Of a DNA stretch of 64,000 bases, positions 52,697 to 61,962 are shown in pieces. Numbering within the stretch: the stretch's first letter is position 1; each line of letters opens with the position of its first letter. The stretch covers positions 1,860,001 to 1,924,000 of the forward strand of contig NZ_AKJN02000006.1 in assembly GCF_000282315.2 (NCBI RefSeq), given 5' to 3'. The DNA is from Pseudomonas sp. GM41(2012) (GTDB lineage Bacteria; Pseudomonadota; Gammaproteobacteria; Pseudomonadales; Pseudomonadaceae). The notes under the pieces are model-generated. The model did no database searches and was not told the DNA's origin. It saw nothing but the letters and a program-made list of their open reading frames with translations. The position numbers were made by a program, and so were the translations under genes.

Positions 52697-53854
52697 TCAT
52701 ATCCAATTTACATAAAACTGTACCAGCGCTGCGGCAAGATCTGCCTGCAAAGCCTGTTCCAGACACCACTCTTCGGCGTGTTTTTGCAGTTCTGGCCAGT
52801 GTTTTCGGGTCAATTGCCAGTGCCCGGTCATATTGTCACCCGCATTCCACGCCCGCCAAAGACCGCTGATCGCCTCGCGGGCAGGCTCGGACAGGCCTTT
52901 GGTGTACAGCGCGAGGAAGGCGTCGAGCTTGTCCAGATGGATGTCTTCGTCCTGCTGATAGATGTGCCAGAGCAGCGGCCGGCCCGCCCATTGGGCGCGA
53001 ACAAACGAGTCTTCACCGCGCACGGCATTGAAATCGCAGCACCAGAGCAGGTGATCGTATTGATCCTGTCGGACGAACGGCAGCACTTGCACGGTCAATT
53101 CACCGCGCACATGCACCGCGCCGGCCACCAGACCGTCCACACCGAGCCAACGTTCGACATCCCCAAGAATCCGGCCTTCGGGTACCAGCAGATGAGTGGG
53201 CGTCGAGTCGACAGCCATTGCCTCGAGCCAGCTGGCCAGCCCATTATTTTCGTAGGCAAACAGCGAGATCAACTGCGCACCTTGCGCGCGATCAATCCCT
53301 AAGCCTTGGAGGAATTCTCGCTGGGCCTCGGGGTTTTGCTGAAACTGCTGACGACGCTCAAGCAATCCGCTTTCACGCAGCAAGCCACCGGTGCCCTTCT
53401 GAAACCCCGGAAAGAAGAAGAATTTTTGTACGCTCTTGTATTTCACCGACGGCAAGCCGTGGCAGCCGACGACCCAGTCCTCGGCACTCAGATAGTCGAG
53501 ATTCATCCACAGTGGCGGTTTTTCCCGCTCGGCCATGGCATCCATGTAAGCACTTGGCAATTGGCAGGCGAACGCGGCGATCACCACATCAGCGGCTTCA
53601 GTGGGCTGCCAGTCGGCTGTCCACTGACGCACCTCAACGCCCTGCTGCCATTGCTGTGAGGCGTTGATGTCGATTTCCGGACACAAGCGCTCGAAGGCCC
53701 GCAGATCATCGACCCACAAACGCACCGCCACCGAATGTTCGGCCACCAGTTGTCGGGCCAGACGCCAGGTCACGCCGATGTCACCAAAGTTGTCGACCAC
53801 CGCGCAGAAAATATCCCAGCGCCAGCAGTTTTTTACTTGAGGCATTTCAGGCAT
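52697..53854 (-). CDS. earP: EF-P arginine rhamnosyltransferase
   Basis: 385 aa GT-B glycosyltransferase that attaches rhamnose from dTDP-rhamnose to Arg32 of EF-P. The catalytic N-terminal motif is IFCAVVDNFGDIGVTWRLAR, with Asp21 and Asp25, and Glu281 lies in RGEDSFVRAQWAG; these match Asp13, Asp17 and Glu273 of the P. putida enzyme with an eight-residue extension here. It is adjacent to efp with the same orientation. Confidence 0.95.
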   Translation of the reverse strand: MPEMPQVKNCWRWDIFCAVVDNFGDIGVTWRLARQLVAEHSVAVRLWVDDLRAFERLCPEIDINASQQWQQGVEVRQWTADWQPTEAADVVIAAFACQLPSAYMDAMAEREKPPLWMNLDYLSAEDWVVGCHGLPSVKYKSVQKFFFFPGFQKGTGGLLRESGLLERRQQFQQNPEAQREFLQGLGIDRAQGAQLISLFAYENNGLASWLEAMAVDSTPTHLLVPEGRILGDVERWLGVDGLVAGAVHVRGELTVQVLPFVRQDQYDHLLWCCDFNAVRGEDSFVRAQWAGRPLLWHIYQQDEDIHLDKLDAFLALYTKGLSEPAREAISGLWRAWNAGDNMTGHWQLTRKHWPELQKHAEEWCLEQALQADLAAALVQFYVNWI

Positions 53855-53978
53855 TCCAGGCTCCCGTTGGCAAAGGCGCCGATTGTCCTCATAAATTACC
53901 CCGTGCAGAAGAGCCGACGGCGATTAATCTTCATGCGACAATCGCCACTCGCCCGCGACCACCCGCCAGGAGGCAGCC

Positions 53979-54389
53979 ATGCCCTACCGTCCCAACCCGC
54001 GCCGCCCGTTGCCGATCCAGCTCAGCGCCTTGCAACTGACCGGCAGCATTGCCCTGGGTTTGTGGCTAGGGTTTATCGCGATCGCGCTGACGTGCTGGCT
54101 CGCCTCTCGACTGTTGTTCAGCGAACAGCTCGCGCCCGTGGCCGAGGCAGTGCAGCAACTGGCCAAACCACCGGTGGTGGTGCAACCGGTGCCGGCCATT
54201 GCGCCGCAGAGCCCGTTGTTCGATCAGTATGAAGAGAACCTGCGCAAGAACGAGCAGCAGCAAAGGCTCGATCAGGCGCGCAGCAGCAACCGCAATCTAT
54301 CGAACCCCAAATGCCAGTTCTGGCTGCAACAGGACCACACTGCACCGAGCGAAAAAAGCCGCGCCAACGTCCAGCAATTCTGCGATTGA
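53979..54389 (+). CDS. Small membrane-anchored hypothetical protein
   Basis: 136 aa. A basic N terminus (PYRPNPRRPLP) precedes one membrane helix (TGSIALGLWLGFIAIALTCWL). The periplasmic tail has a Pro/Val-rich stretch (KPPVVVQPVPAIAP), a helical Gln/Glu-rich part and two Cys (NPKCQFWLQ, QQFCD). The ATG at 53979 follows AGGAGG. A GreA-like gene starts 15 bp downstream, so both are probably one operon. Function unknown. Confidence 0.78.
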   Translation: MPYRPNPRRPLPIQLSALQLTGSIALGLWLGFIAIALTCWLASRLLFSEQLAPVAEAVQQLAKPPVVVQPVPAIAPQSPLFDQYEENLRKNEQQQRLDQARSSNRNLSNPKCQFWLQQDHTAPSEKSRANVQQFCD

Positions 54390-54403
54390 TCAAGAAGCTC
54401 TCT

Positions 54404-54886
54404 ATGCACAAGCCGACCGTCCACCAACTGATTCTCGACAAGCTGCGGGTCGACCTCGACATCGCCGAGCGTGCCGCACAAACCGCTTACGAAACCGCGA
54501 CCCACGAAGAAAACATCGCCGAGAACAAATACGACACGCTGGGTCTGGAGGCCTCTTATCTGGCAGCCGGGCAGGCCAAACGTGTGGAGGAAATCAGGCG
54601 CTCACTGACGCTTTGCCAGAACCTGACGCTGCGACCTTACGACGATCAGCGTGGCATCGAAGTCGGCGCCCTGCTCGGTCTGGAAGATGAAAAGGGTCGT
54701 GAGCAATGGTTGTTTCTGGCCCCCGACGCAGCGGGTTTGAAAGTCGACGTGGTGGGGCAATGGATTACCGTCATCACCCCCCGCTCACCGCTGGGTAAAA
54801 GCCTGCTGGGCAAGTTCGAAGGGGACGAGGTGGAGATTCTGGTGGCGGGTGCTCGGCAACAGTTTTCTGTTACCGAGGTGGTCTGA
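54404..54886 (+). CDS. GreA/GreB-like transcription factor
   Basis: 160 aa. An N-terminal coiled coil (residues about 8-70) is followed by a FKBP-like domain with SPLGKSLLGKFEGDEVEILV, the hallmark of GreA/GreB C-terminal domains. At the tip the sequence reads TATHEENIAENKYDTLGLEA, which has acidic residues as in Gre factors. It may act in the RNA polymerase secondary channel; Rnk-like alternatives exist. Confidence 0.82.
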   Translation: MHKPTVHQLILDKLRVDLDIAERAAQTAYETATHEENIAENKYDTLGLEASYLAAGQAKRVEEIRRSLTLCQNLTLRPYDDQRGIEVGALLGLEDEKGREQWLFLAPDAAGLKVDVVGQWITVITPRSPLGKSLLGKFEGDEVEILVAGARQQFSVTEVV

Positions 54887-54895
54887 CGCCGGAGA

Positions 54896-55879
<984 letters not shown>

Positions 55880-55986
55880 TCAAAGCAGGTAGACGCCACG
55901 GGCATCAGCGACGGTATATAACTATATTAATGGTTTGAAGAATAAATCTAGAACTTTTTTGTCAAACTGCCACTATTCGTGTTCTG

Positions 55987-56018
55987 GTGTCCTGCCTCGT
56001 GAATGCGAGGCAGGACAC
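55987..56018 (-). terminator. Strong hairpin after the universal stress protein gene
   Basis: GTGTCCTGCCTCG / CGAGGCAGGACAC, a perfect 13-bp stem with loop TGAATG, directly at the stop codon. No T run follows, so termination may depend on other factors. Confidence 0.5.
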
Positions 56019-56521
56019 TAACGATCCCCTTGGCGACGACGTTCCACCAGCGGCACCAGATAGACCGGCACCCGAGACAGTTGCAGCACCCGCGCTGCGG
56101 TCCGGCCCAAAGGCGTTTCGGCGCCAGCACCATGGCTATGACTACCTACGATCAACAAATCCACGGAGAGTTTCTGCGCCTGGTCGAGAATCACCTGTGA
56201 CGGATCGCCCTGAAGCACCCGTACTGCTTTGATCCGCTCCAGGTCCTGCTCCCCTTCATCCCCCAATTCTTCACGAAAGCTGTCGAGCACCCGCTGCTCG
56301 ATATTGGCAATCACCGTGTTCAAGCCCTGACTGTGAAACTCGTTCAACGACTGCTCATCGAGGTAACTCTGAAGCACCGACTCGGCAAACAGCCCCATCG
56401 GTTCAACGGCATGCACCACGTAGAGATCGGCATTGAATGTGCGCGCCAGCGCCAAGGCATGCTGCATTACCAAAGGTGCGTACAGGCCGAGGTCAGTGGC
56501 GTACAGCATCGAATGAATCAT
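56018..56521 (-). CDS. Universal stress protein (UspA family)
   Basis: 167 aa. Start MLYATDLGLYAPLVMQHALA and the C-terminal LLIVGSHSHGAGAETPLG plus SRVPVYLVPL carry the usual Usp fold; the GxxGxxxxxxxxxGS ATP loop is present in altered form (GSHSHG). Role in stress survival presumed. A weak spacer of 94 bp separates it from the 5'-nucleotidase gene. Confidence 0.9.
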   Translation of the reverse strand: MIHSMLYATDLGLYAPLVMQHALALARTFNADLYVVHAVEPMGLFAESVLQSYLDEQSLNEFHSQGLNTVIANIEQRVLDSFREELGDEGEQDLERIKAVRVLQGDPSQVILDQAQKLSVDLLIVGSHSHGAGAETPLGRTAARVLQLSRVPVYLVPLVERRRQGDR

Positions 56522-56615
56522 ATGACCTCCTCGAGTGCCGACATGGCGGAGATTGATTCAGCTTAGCAGTGCCTTGGCGAGTACGACGTTTCGCGTAACG
56601 CGTTGAACCGTGGGC

Positions 56616-57521
56616 TTAAACCTTTTGCTCGTTGCTTATGCCATGCGGCACGTGACCGGTGGCGACCACCTCGCGGGCCAACTCGCAATGACCGGCCTGA
56701 TCGTCGAAAAACACGTCGGCGGCAAAGGCTTCAAGAAACGCCGACTTGGTCAGGCCGCCGAGAAACAGCGATTCGTCCAGACGAATATCCCATTCGCGCA
56801 AGGTACGGATCACTCGCTCATGGGCCGGCGCTGATCGCGCGGTTACCAGCGCGGTGCGGATCGGACAGGCGTCTTCCGGGAACTCGCGCTGCAACAGATT
56901 GAGGGCGGCGAGGAAGCCTTTGAAAGGCCCACCGCGCAATGGCTCACGGGCGGCTTCACGCTCACTGGCCTGAAACGCTTCCAGACCACCGGACTGATAG
57001 ACGCGCTCCGATTCGTCGGAAAACAGCACCGCGTCACCATCGAAGGCAATGCGCAATTCATCACTGGCCGCACGGCTGGCACCACCCGACAGAATGGTCG
57101 CGGCGGCGAACCCTGCATCCAGTGCACTGCGCACGTCTTCGGCATGCGTCGAGAGAAACAGGTCGCAGCCGAACGCCTTGAGGTAGGGATAAGGACTGCG
57201 CCCGCCGACAAACGCCGCGCGGGAAATCGCCAGGCCATAGTGGTGGATCGAATTGAAAACCCGCAGGCCGGTGTCGGCGCTGTTGCGCGACACCAGGATC
57301 ACCTCGACCCGGGCGCGGCCAAGGCTGGTGTTCAAGTTGAGGAGTTTTTGTACCAGCGGAAATGCATCGCCGGGCTCGAGGATTTCGTCTTCGTGTTCGA
57401 TCTGATATTGCCGATAGGCTTCGACGCCGCTCGACAGATAGACCTTGTGGCTTTCGCTCAGGTCGAACAGCGCACGCGAAGAAATCGCCAGCACCAGTTT
57501 GTCGTCGATTGTCTTTGCCAT
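56616..57521 (-). CDS. Cytosolic 5'-nucleotidase (NT5C1-like, PF06189)
   Basis: 301 aa. The sequence begins DDKLVLAISSRALFDLSESH, which is the N-terminal HAD-like motif of this family (DxxxxL), and contains VILVSRNSADTGLRVFNSIH, IAFDGDAVLFSDESERVY and FFDDQAGHCE. It would hydrolyse nucleoside monophosphates. panE lies 25 bp upstream on the same strand, so cotranscription is likely. Confidence 0.88.
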   Translation of the reverse strand: MAKTIDDKLVLAISSRALFDLSESHKVYLSSGVEAYRQYQIEHEDEILEPGDAFPLVQKLLNLNTSLGRARVEVILVSRNSADTGLRVFNSIHHYGLAISRAAFVGGRSPYPYLKAFGCDLFLSTHAEDVRSALDAGFAAATILSGGASRAASDELRIAFDGDAVLFSDESERVYQSGGLEAFQASEREAAREPLRGGPFKGFLAALNLLQREFPEDACPIRTALVTARSAPAHERVIRTLREWDIRLDESLFLGGLTKSAFLEAFAADVFFDDQAGHCELAREVVATGHVPHGISNEQKV

Positions 57522-57546
57522 GCCCTTCCCCCTCAGGTTGATCGAC

Positions 57547-58503
57547 TCAGGTGTTACGTCGATCGATAAAACTCAAACTGCGATACAAGGCTTCGATTCG
57601 CGGCAATTCGCACCCTGCGGCCTTGGCTGCCGCCAGTGGCCGGGCGTAAATCGCATCCAGCTCAAGCGGTCGTTTGTGCAGAAAATCGTGGTACATGCTC
57701 GGCCAATAGTCCGGCATTTTCTCGGTCACCATGAACAGATGATCCGCATAACCGGCGGGTACGTCGTGACCGCAGGCGATTGCTCCCTGAACCACTTCAG
57801 CCATCAGCGCCTTGATCAGTTCCCGACTGTCGGCATCGGCCATCAACGGCGTGGTGCTGGCCCCGAGCAGAACCGACAGACCGTTGTAAGGGATATTCCA
57901 GACCAGTTTTTGCCAGCGCGCCTGATGCAGGTTCGCCATGGCCTGGGAGTCGATGCCGGCGGCGCGGAACAGCCCGGCGCCCTCCTCGACAATCGCCATG
58001 CGCGCCTGCTGATCGGCTGCAGGGCCACTGTGGTAGCCAACATTCACCGCGCCGAGCGCCTGATGAGTGATGACGCCTGGTCCATCGCGATGAACGCAGA
58101 TATAGCAGAGCCCGCCGAGCACGTGCAGCGAGTCGGGGAGCAACGCTCGCAGACTGTCTTCAACGTCCAGGCCGTTTTGCATCAGCAGCACTTTCGCATC
58201 GGGGGCGGCGGCTTGAATGATCGTCGGTGCCAGCTGCGCGTTACTGGTGGTTTTCGCGCCCACCAGCAACCAGTCACAGGGCGGCATGTCTTCGGCATTC
58301 GAATAGGCCTGAACCGGATTCAACGTCAGCGCTCCGTGCACCGCACTGTCGAGCTGCAACCCGCGCTCGGCCACCGCCGAAAACTCACTGCGCAACAGAA
58401 AATGCACATCGAAACCGGCACGCGCCAGCATCAACCCGTAGAAACCGCCGATCGCGCCGGTTCCGATAATACCGATTGTCGGTTTGGTTACTGCCCCCAT
58501 CAT
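57547..58503 (-). CDS. panE: 2-dehydropantoate 2-reductase
   Basis: 318 aa NADPH-dependent ketopantoate reductase-type protein. The dinucleotide loop is IGIIGTGAIGGFYG, and WQKLVWNIPYNGLSVLLGAS holds the catalytic Lys and Asn of the family. Pseudomonads have several paralogues, so whether this one serves pantothenate synthesis is not certain. The start overlaps the thioredoxin-like gene stop (ATGATG/TGA). Confidence 0.82.
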   Translation of the reverse strand: MMGAVTKPTIGIIGTGAIGGFYGLMLARAGFDVHFLLRSEFSAVAERGLQLDSAVHGALTLNPVQAYSNAEDMPPCDWLLVGAKTTSNAQLAPTIIQAAAPDAKVLLMQNGLDVEDSLRALLPDSLHVLGGLCYICVHRDGPGVITHQALGAVNVGYHSGPAADQQARMAIVEEGAGLFRAAGIDSQAMANLHQARWQKLVWNIPYNGLSVLLGASTTPLMADADSRELIKALMAEVVQGAIACGHDVPAGYADHLFMVTEKMPDYWPSMYHDFLHKRPLELDAIYARPLAAAKAAGCELPRIEALYRSLSFIDRRNT

Positions 58504-58886
58504 GGCAACTCCTCTGCAATTCGACTCAGCGCCTGAGCCACGGCTGCATTGAGCTCTGTACGGGTCAGGCGCGATTTTAGTGCCCCGAAGAATTCACCGT
58601 CGCGCACCACAAACAGCGCCGGCAAATAAAAAACCTGATAACGCTCGACCACCCCGCCATTGTTCCCGGCATCGATCCAGCACAGCCGATCGACATCCAG
58701 ATCGAGTCGTGGCAATTGCTCACGGGCAAAACGGCAACTGGCGCAGCCGACGCTGGTGAAAATGACCAGCGAAACACCGTTCATCGCCAGCAGCCGTTGG
58801 TCGGCGTCGAAATCAGTCAGTTCCAATTCGACCACTATACTGGGTGGAACAATGTCAGATGGCCGACACATGGAGTCCGTGCTCAT
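58500..58886 (-). CDS. Thioredoxin-fold protein (CASC motif)
   Basis: 128 aa. The active site is GCASCRFA, with Cys48 and Cys51, in place of CGPC. cis-Pro lies in FYLPALFVV. The fold is thioredoxin-like and may be a reductase or peroxiredoxin partner. ATG 58886 follows GAGGAA; an internal ATG at 58871 is possible. Its stop overlaps the panE start, and its start overlaps head to head with the PilZ gene. Confidence 0.8.
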   Translation of the reverse strand: MSTDSMCRPSDIVPPSIVVELELTDFDADQRLLAMNGVSLVIFTSVGCASCRFAREQLPRLDLDVDRLCWIDAGNNGGVVERYQVFYLPALFVVRDGEFFGALKSRLTRTELNAAVAQALSRIAEELP

Positions 58887-59328
58887 GGGACGTTTTATTC
58901 CTCACCCTGACGATGTGCCCGTCGAATTAACGTTGCTAAAACCTGAGTGTATTTCACGGCAACAGCTGCACACTATCAGCCTCGGCGGCATGGCTTGCAA
59001 TTATCACCGGGCGTGGCGCCACGGTACGGCGCTGGAAGTGCGCATGCCGACCTTGAACCCCGACATGCGTTTTCTGGGCTATGTAGCCTGGTGCCTGCGA
59101 CGCAAACGCGGCTATCTGGTAGGCATTGCCTTTGTTGACGAACAGATGATGTTCAGTGCCCGGATGGGCGAGCAGGTGTGCCAGATCAAACATTACTGTC
59201 GCCTGCATGACGCGCATGACGATCTGCAGGAAACTCAGGCCCTGGCCCTCGAATGGGTCCAGGAACATGCCGACGAGTTCTCCCACGACACGGTTCGCAG
59301 GGCATTTACGCGGGTTGTGCTGGATTAG
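58885..59328 (+). CDS. PilZ-domain-like protein
   Basis: 147 aa. Sequence GRFIPHPDDVPVELTL and HTISLGGMACNYHRA resemble the PilZ xSxxG motif. The RxxxR motif is absent, which suggests reduced or altered c-di-GMP binding. ATG 58885 has GGAG at 58872-58875; ATG 58852 (in frame, behind GTGGAA) is an alternative. It is divergent from the thioredoxin-like gene with overlapping starts. Confidence 0.75.
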   Translation: MGRFIPHPDDVPVELTLLKPECISRQQLHTISLGGMACNYHRAWRHGTALEVRMPTLNPDMRFLGYVAWCLRRKRGYLVGIAFVDEQMMFSARMGEQVCQIKHYCRLHDAHDDLQETQALALEWVQEHADEFSHDTVRRAFTRVVLD

Positions 59329-59330
59329 CA

Positions 59331-59378
59331 GGGGCATCCTCAATGGGTTTTCCCGCGCAAACTAATTGAGAATGCCCC
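59331..59378 (+). terminator. Terminator-like hairpin after the PilZ gene
   Basis: GGGGCATCCTCAAT / ATTGAGAATGCCCC stem with one mismatch, loop of about 20 nt; the T tail is short. Confidence 0.5.
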
Positions 59379-59510
59379 TTAAACCGGTGTCTGCCCATTG
59401 TCGAGCAACGGTGTAACGCGCTAAGGTTCTGCTCCCCGACGCGCTTAATTTGCTGTGCTCCGCCGCGCGGGTTCGCTGGCGGCCGGCACCCGTGACCTGA
59501 CGAGTAAACG

Positions 59511-60587
59511 ATGGCTGATTTACCGATCAACGACCTAAACGTCGCTTCCAACGAGACGCTGATCACTCCCGATCAGCTCAAGCGTGATATCCCTCTGAGC
59601 GACGCTGCCCTGCGCACTGTCACCAAGGGCCGCGAAGTCATTCGCAACATTCTTGATGGCACCGACCACCGCCTGTTTGTTGTCATCGGGCCTTGCTCGA
59701 TCCACGACATCAAGGCTGCCCACGAATACGCCGAGCGCCTGAAGGCGCTTGCGGCCGAAGTGTCCGATACCCTGTATCTGGTCATGCGCGTGTATTTCGA
59801 GAAGCCACGCACCACCGTCGGCTGGAAAGGTTTGATCAACGATCCGTATCTGGACGACTCCTTCAAGATTCAGGACGGTCTGCACATCGGTCGTCAATTG
59901 TTGCTGGACCTGGCCGAGATGGGCCTGCCGACCGCAACTGAAGCCCTCGACCCGATCTCCCCGCAGTACTTGCAGGACCTGATCAGCTGGTCGGCCATCG
60001 GTGCACGCACCACCGAATCCCAGACTCACCGTGAAATGGCCTCCGGCCTGTCCTCGGCAGTCGGCTTCAAGAACGGCACCGACGGCGGCTTGACGGTCGC
60101 TATCAACGCCCTGCAATCGGTTTCCAGCCCTCACCGCTTCCTGGGTATCAACCAGGAAGGTGGCGTGTCGATCGTCACCACCAAGGGCAATGCCTACGGT
60201 CACGTGGTACTGCGCGGTGGCAATGGCAAGCCGAACTACGATTCGGTCAGCGTCGCGCTCTGCGAGCAAGCGCTGAACAAAGCGAAGATCAAGCCGAACA
60301 TCATGGTCGATTGCAGCCACGCCAACTCCAACAAGGACCCGGCCCTGCAACCGCTGGTGATGGAGAACGTCGCCAACCAGATCCTCGAAGGCAACCAGTC
60401 GATCATCGGCCTGATGGTCGAAAGTCACTTGAACTGGGGCTGCCAGGCGATCCCGAAAGACCTCGCCGACCTGCAATACGGCGTGTCGATCACCGATGCC
60501 TGCATCGACTGGACCGCCACCGAAAACACCTTGCGCAGCATGCATGCCAAGCTCAAGGACGTGCTGCCGAAACGCGATCGCAGCTGA
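59511..60587 (+). CDS. 3-deoxy-7-phosphoheptulonate synthase, class I
   Basis: 358 aa AroF/AroG/AroH-type enzyme. Signature stretches are FVVIGPCSIHDIKAAHEYAE, MRVYFEKPRTTVGWKGLIND, ARTTESQTHREMASGLSS and VDCSHANSNKDP. Which aromatic amino acid inhibits it is not clear. The window holds a second, type II isoenzyme at 43418. ATG 59511 begins a typical N terminus. Confidence 0.95.
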   Translation: MADLPINDLNVASNETLITPDQLKRDIPLSDAALRTVTKGREVIRNILDGTDHRLFVVIGPCSIHDIKAAHEYAERLKALAAEVSDTLYLVMRVYFEKPRTTVGWKGLINDPYLDDSFKIQDGLHIGRQLLLDLAEMGLPTATEALDPISPQYLQDLISWSAIGARTTESQTHREMASGLSSAVGFKNGTDGGLTVAINALQSVSSPHRFLGINQEGGVSIVTTKGNAYGHVVLRGGNGKPNYDSVSVALCEQALNKAKIKPNIMVDCSHANSNKDPALQPLVMENVANQILEGNQSIIGLMVESHLNWGCQAIPKDLADLQYGVSITDACIDWTATENTLRSMHAKLKDVLPKRDRS

Positions 60588-60602
60588 TCACTTTTCGCCG
60601 CA

Positions 60603-60637
60603 CAAAAAAACGCCGGGCTTAACCCGGCGTTTTTTTA
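60603..60637 (+). terminator. Terminator after class I DAHP synthase
   Basis: ACGCCGGG / CCCGGCGT stem with loop CTTAA, flanked by A7 and T7. It may also serve the convergent GNAT gene. Confidence 0.92.
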
Positions 60638-60658
60638 TGCGTTCGATTCTTTGAAAGG

Positions 60659-60946
60659 TTACTGGCTCAGCTTCGCTGCATGCCGCTGGTGGCGTTCCAT
60701 GTAGCGTTCCACGTAGGAACACGATGGAATGACGGTGTAACCCATTTCTTCAGCGTATTCCAACGCCTTCTCGGTCAAGGCTGCCGCAATGCCGCGACCA
60801 CGCAGCGCGTTGGGCACAAAGGTGCGATAGATATCCAGGGTCTGTTTCCCCAGATCCATATAGGTCAGGTAGGCACGATGACCGTCCACATTGGTCTCGA
60901 ACTGATGACCAGCCTGGTCATGGTGGATGGACAACGCCTCGCTCAT
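60659..60946 (-). CDS. Small GNAT-like N-acetyltransferase (PF14542)
   Basis: 95 aa. The compact acetyltransferase core has the acetyl-CoA loop LRGRGIAAALTEKALEYAEE and the SYVERYMERH end common to this subgroup (human NATD1-like). GAGGAG precedes ATG 60946. It is convergent with the DAHP synthase gene. Substrate unknown. Confidence 0.88.
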   Translation of the reverse strand: MSEALSIHHDQAGHQFETNVDGHRAYLTYMDLGKQTLDIYRTFVPNALRGRGIAAALTEKALEYAEEMGYTVIPSCSYVERYMERHQRHAAKLSQ

Positions 60947-61032
60947 CACTACTCCTCGCGGGTCTGGAATTCTGACCCCTACCTTACCGATGTTTTTCCG
61001 GCGAAGGAACATCTACGCCACCCCGTGCCTGA

Positions 61033-61221
61033 ATGGACACCGAGAAGAACTGCACCCATCTCGCGCAACCGAGCACGTATCAAATAGTAGGCACCATTGG
61101 CAGAAATGCTCAAGGTACGCTCGTCATCACGCTGGGGCGGAGGGATGCTGCTCCGGGTTACGCAGAGACGGCTCGACCAAGATCTCTGAAGGTCGACAGC
61201 CTGAACATTGCCGGATGTTGA
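61033..61221 (+). CDS. Doubtful small open frame, 62 aa
   Basis: It starts ATGGACACCGAG and encodes about 62 residues (YQIVGTIGRNAQGTLVITLG in the middle). Codon use is unlike the neighbours, with ATA, AGA, AGG and CGA codons. No ribosome-binding site stands out. It could be a small acquired gene, a remnant or chance; I do not recognise it. Confidence 0.3.
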   Translation: MDTEKNCTHLAQPSTYQIVGTIGRNAQGTLVITLGRRDAAPGYAETARPRSLKVDSLNIAGC

Positions 61222-61586
61222 GACTTAAGACGAGCGCCCTTTGTTAAAGTCACCTGAACATGGAGAAAGATATGAGAGGCGCCACGCAAAATCCGAACAA
61301 AAGTGTGGACGAATCCATCTAGGCAGACTTTAGCCTAGACTCGGAAAAGAGCTGTGAGCGCGCGGAACTTTTCTTTGGCGGCTCGCTCAGCTCGGGCCTC
61401 CCAGCTGGATATTTTTTAAACAATGCAGTTAAAAGTTGCTCGAAAAAGAATCAACGCCTACAATTTTTTTGGCTTCTTGCTTTACGTCAGTTTACTTACG
61501 ACAAGTAATGGGTAGTATGTACGCCGGCTATTTCCTCACTCTGAGGAGACAGCTAACTTAATAGAAAGTCCTTGAAGGGGAACACG
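61222..61586 (+). promoter_or_regulatory. AT-richer upstream region of oprI
   Basis: About 365 bp with lower GC than the rest. It has a CTAGGC/GCCTAG hairpin (61318-61337), an 18-codon mini frame at 61260, and a possible oprI promoter: TAGTAT -10 at about 61512-61517, with TTACGA as a weak -35 17 bp earlier. The oprI leader then ends in GAAGGGGAAC. No other gene is supported. Confidence 0.4.
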
Positions 61587-61838
61587 ATGAACAACGTTCT
61601 GAAATTCTCTGCTCTGGCTCTGGCCGCAGTTCTGGCTACCGGTTGCAGCAGCGTATCGAAAGAAACCGAAGCACGTCTGACCGCTACTGAAGACGCAGCA
61701 GCTCGCTCCCAGGCTCGTGCAGACGAAGCTTACCGTAAAGCTGATGAAGCTCTGGCTGCTGCTCAAAAAGCACAACAGACTGCTGACGAAGCTAACGAGC
61801 GTGCTCTGCGCATGCTGGACAAAGCTAGCCGCAAGTAA
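61587..61838 (+). CDS. oprI: Major outer membrane lipoprotein OprI
   Basis: 83 aa. The signal peptide ends in the lipobox LATGC (Cys20). The mature part is an alanine-rich heptad coiled coil ([20 protein letters not shown], then [20 protein letters not shown]) with a C-terminal Lys (ASRK). It is a Lpp-like trimer that ties outer membrane and peptidoglycan and is one of the most abundant proteins. Codon use is highly biased to GCT, CTG and CGT-type codons. Confidence 0.97.
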   Translation: MNNVLKFSALALAAVLATGCSSVSKETEARLTATEDAAARSQARADEAYRKADEALAAAQKAQQTADEANERALRMLDKASRK

Positions 61839-61858
61839 TAATCCTTCGGGATTGTTAT

Positions 61859-61891
61859 CAAGCCGACCCATTTTTTGGGTCGGCTTTTTTA
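61859..61891 (+). terminator. oprI terminator
   Basis: AAGCCGACCCA / TGGGTCGGCTT stem with T5 loop and TTTTTT tail. Confidence 0.92.
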
Positions 61892-61915
61892 TTGCCCGCT
61901 ATTTCGTACCGGCAA

Positions 61916-61951
61916 TAAAAAACCCGCCGATGCGGTCAGCATCGGCGGGTT
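61916..61951 (-). terminator. Terminator of the L,D-transpeptidase gene
   Basis: On the minus strand, AACCCGCCGATGC / GCATCGGCGGGTT with GACCG loop region and a T6 tail (plus-strand A run 61917-61922). Confidence 0.88.
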
Positions 61952-61962
61952 CCTTTCAAGCA

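Noticed and set aside
61260..61321. 18-codon mini frame (MEKDMRGATQNPNKSVDESI) before oprI
   Set aside because: Too short to judge, and no conservation data; kept only as part of the oprI upstream region.
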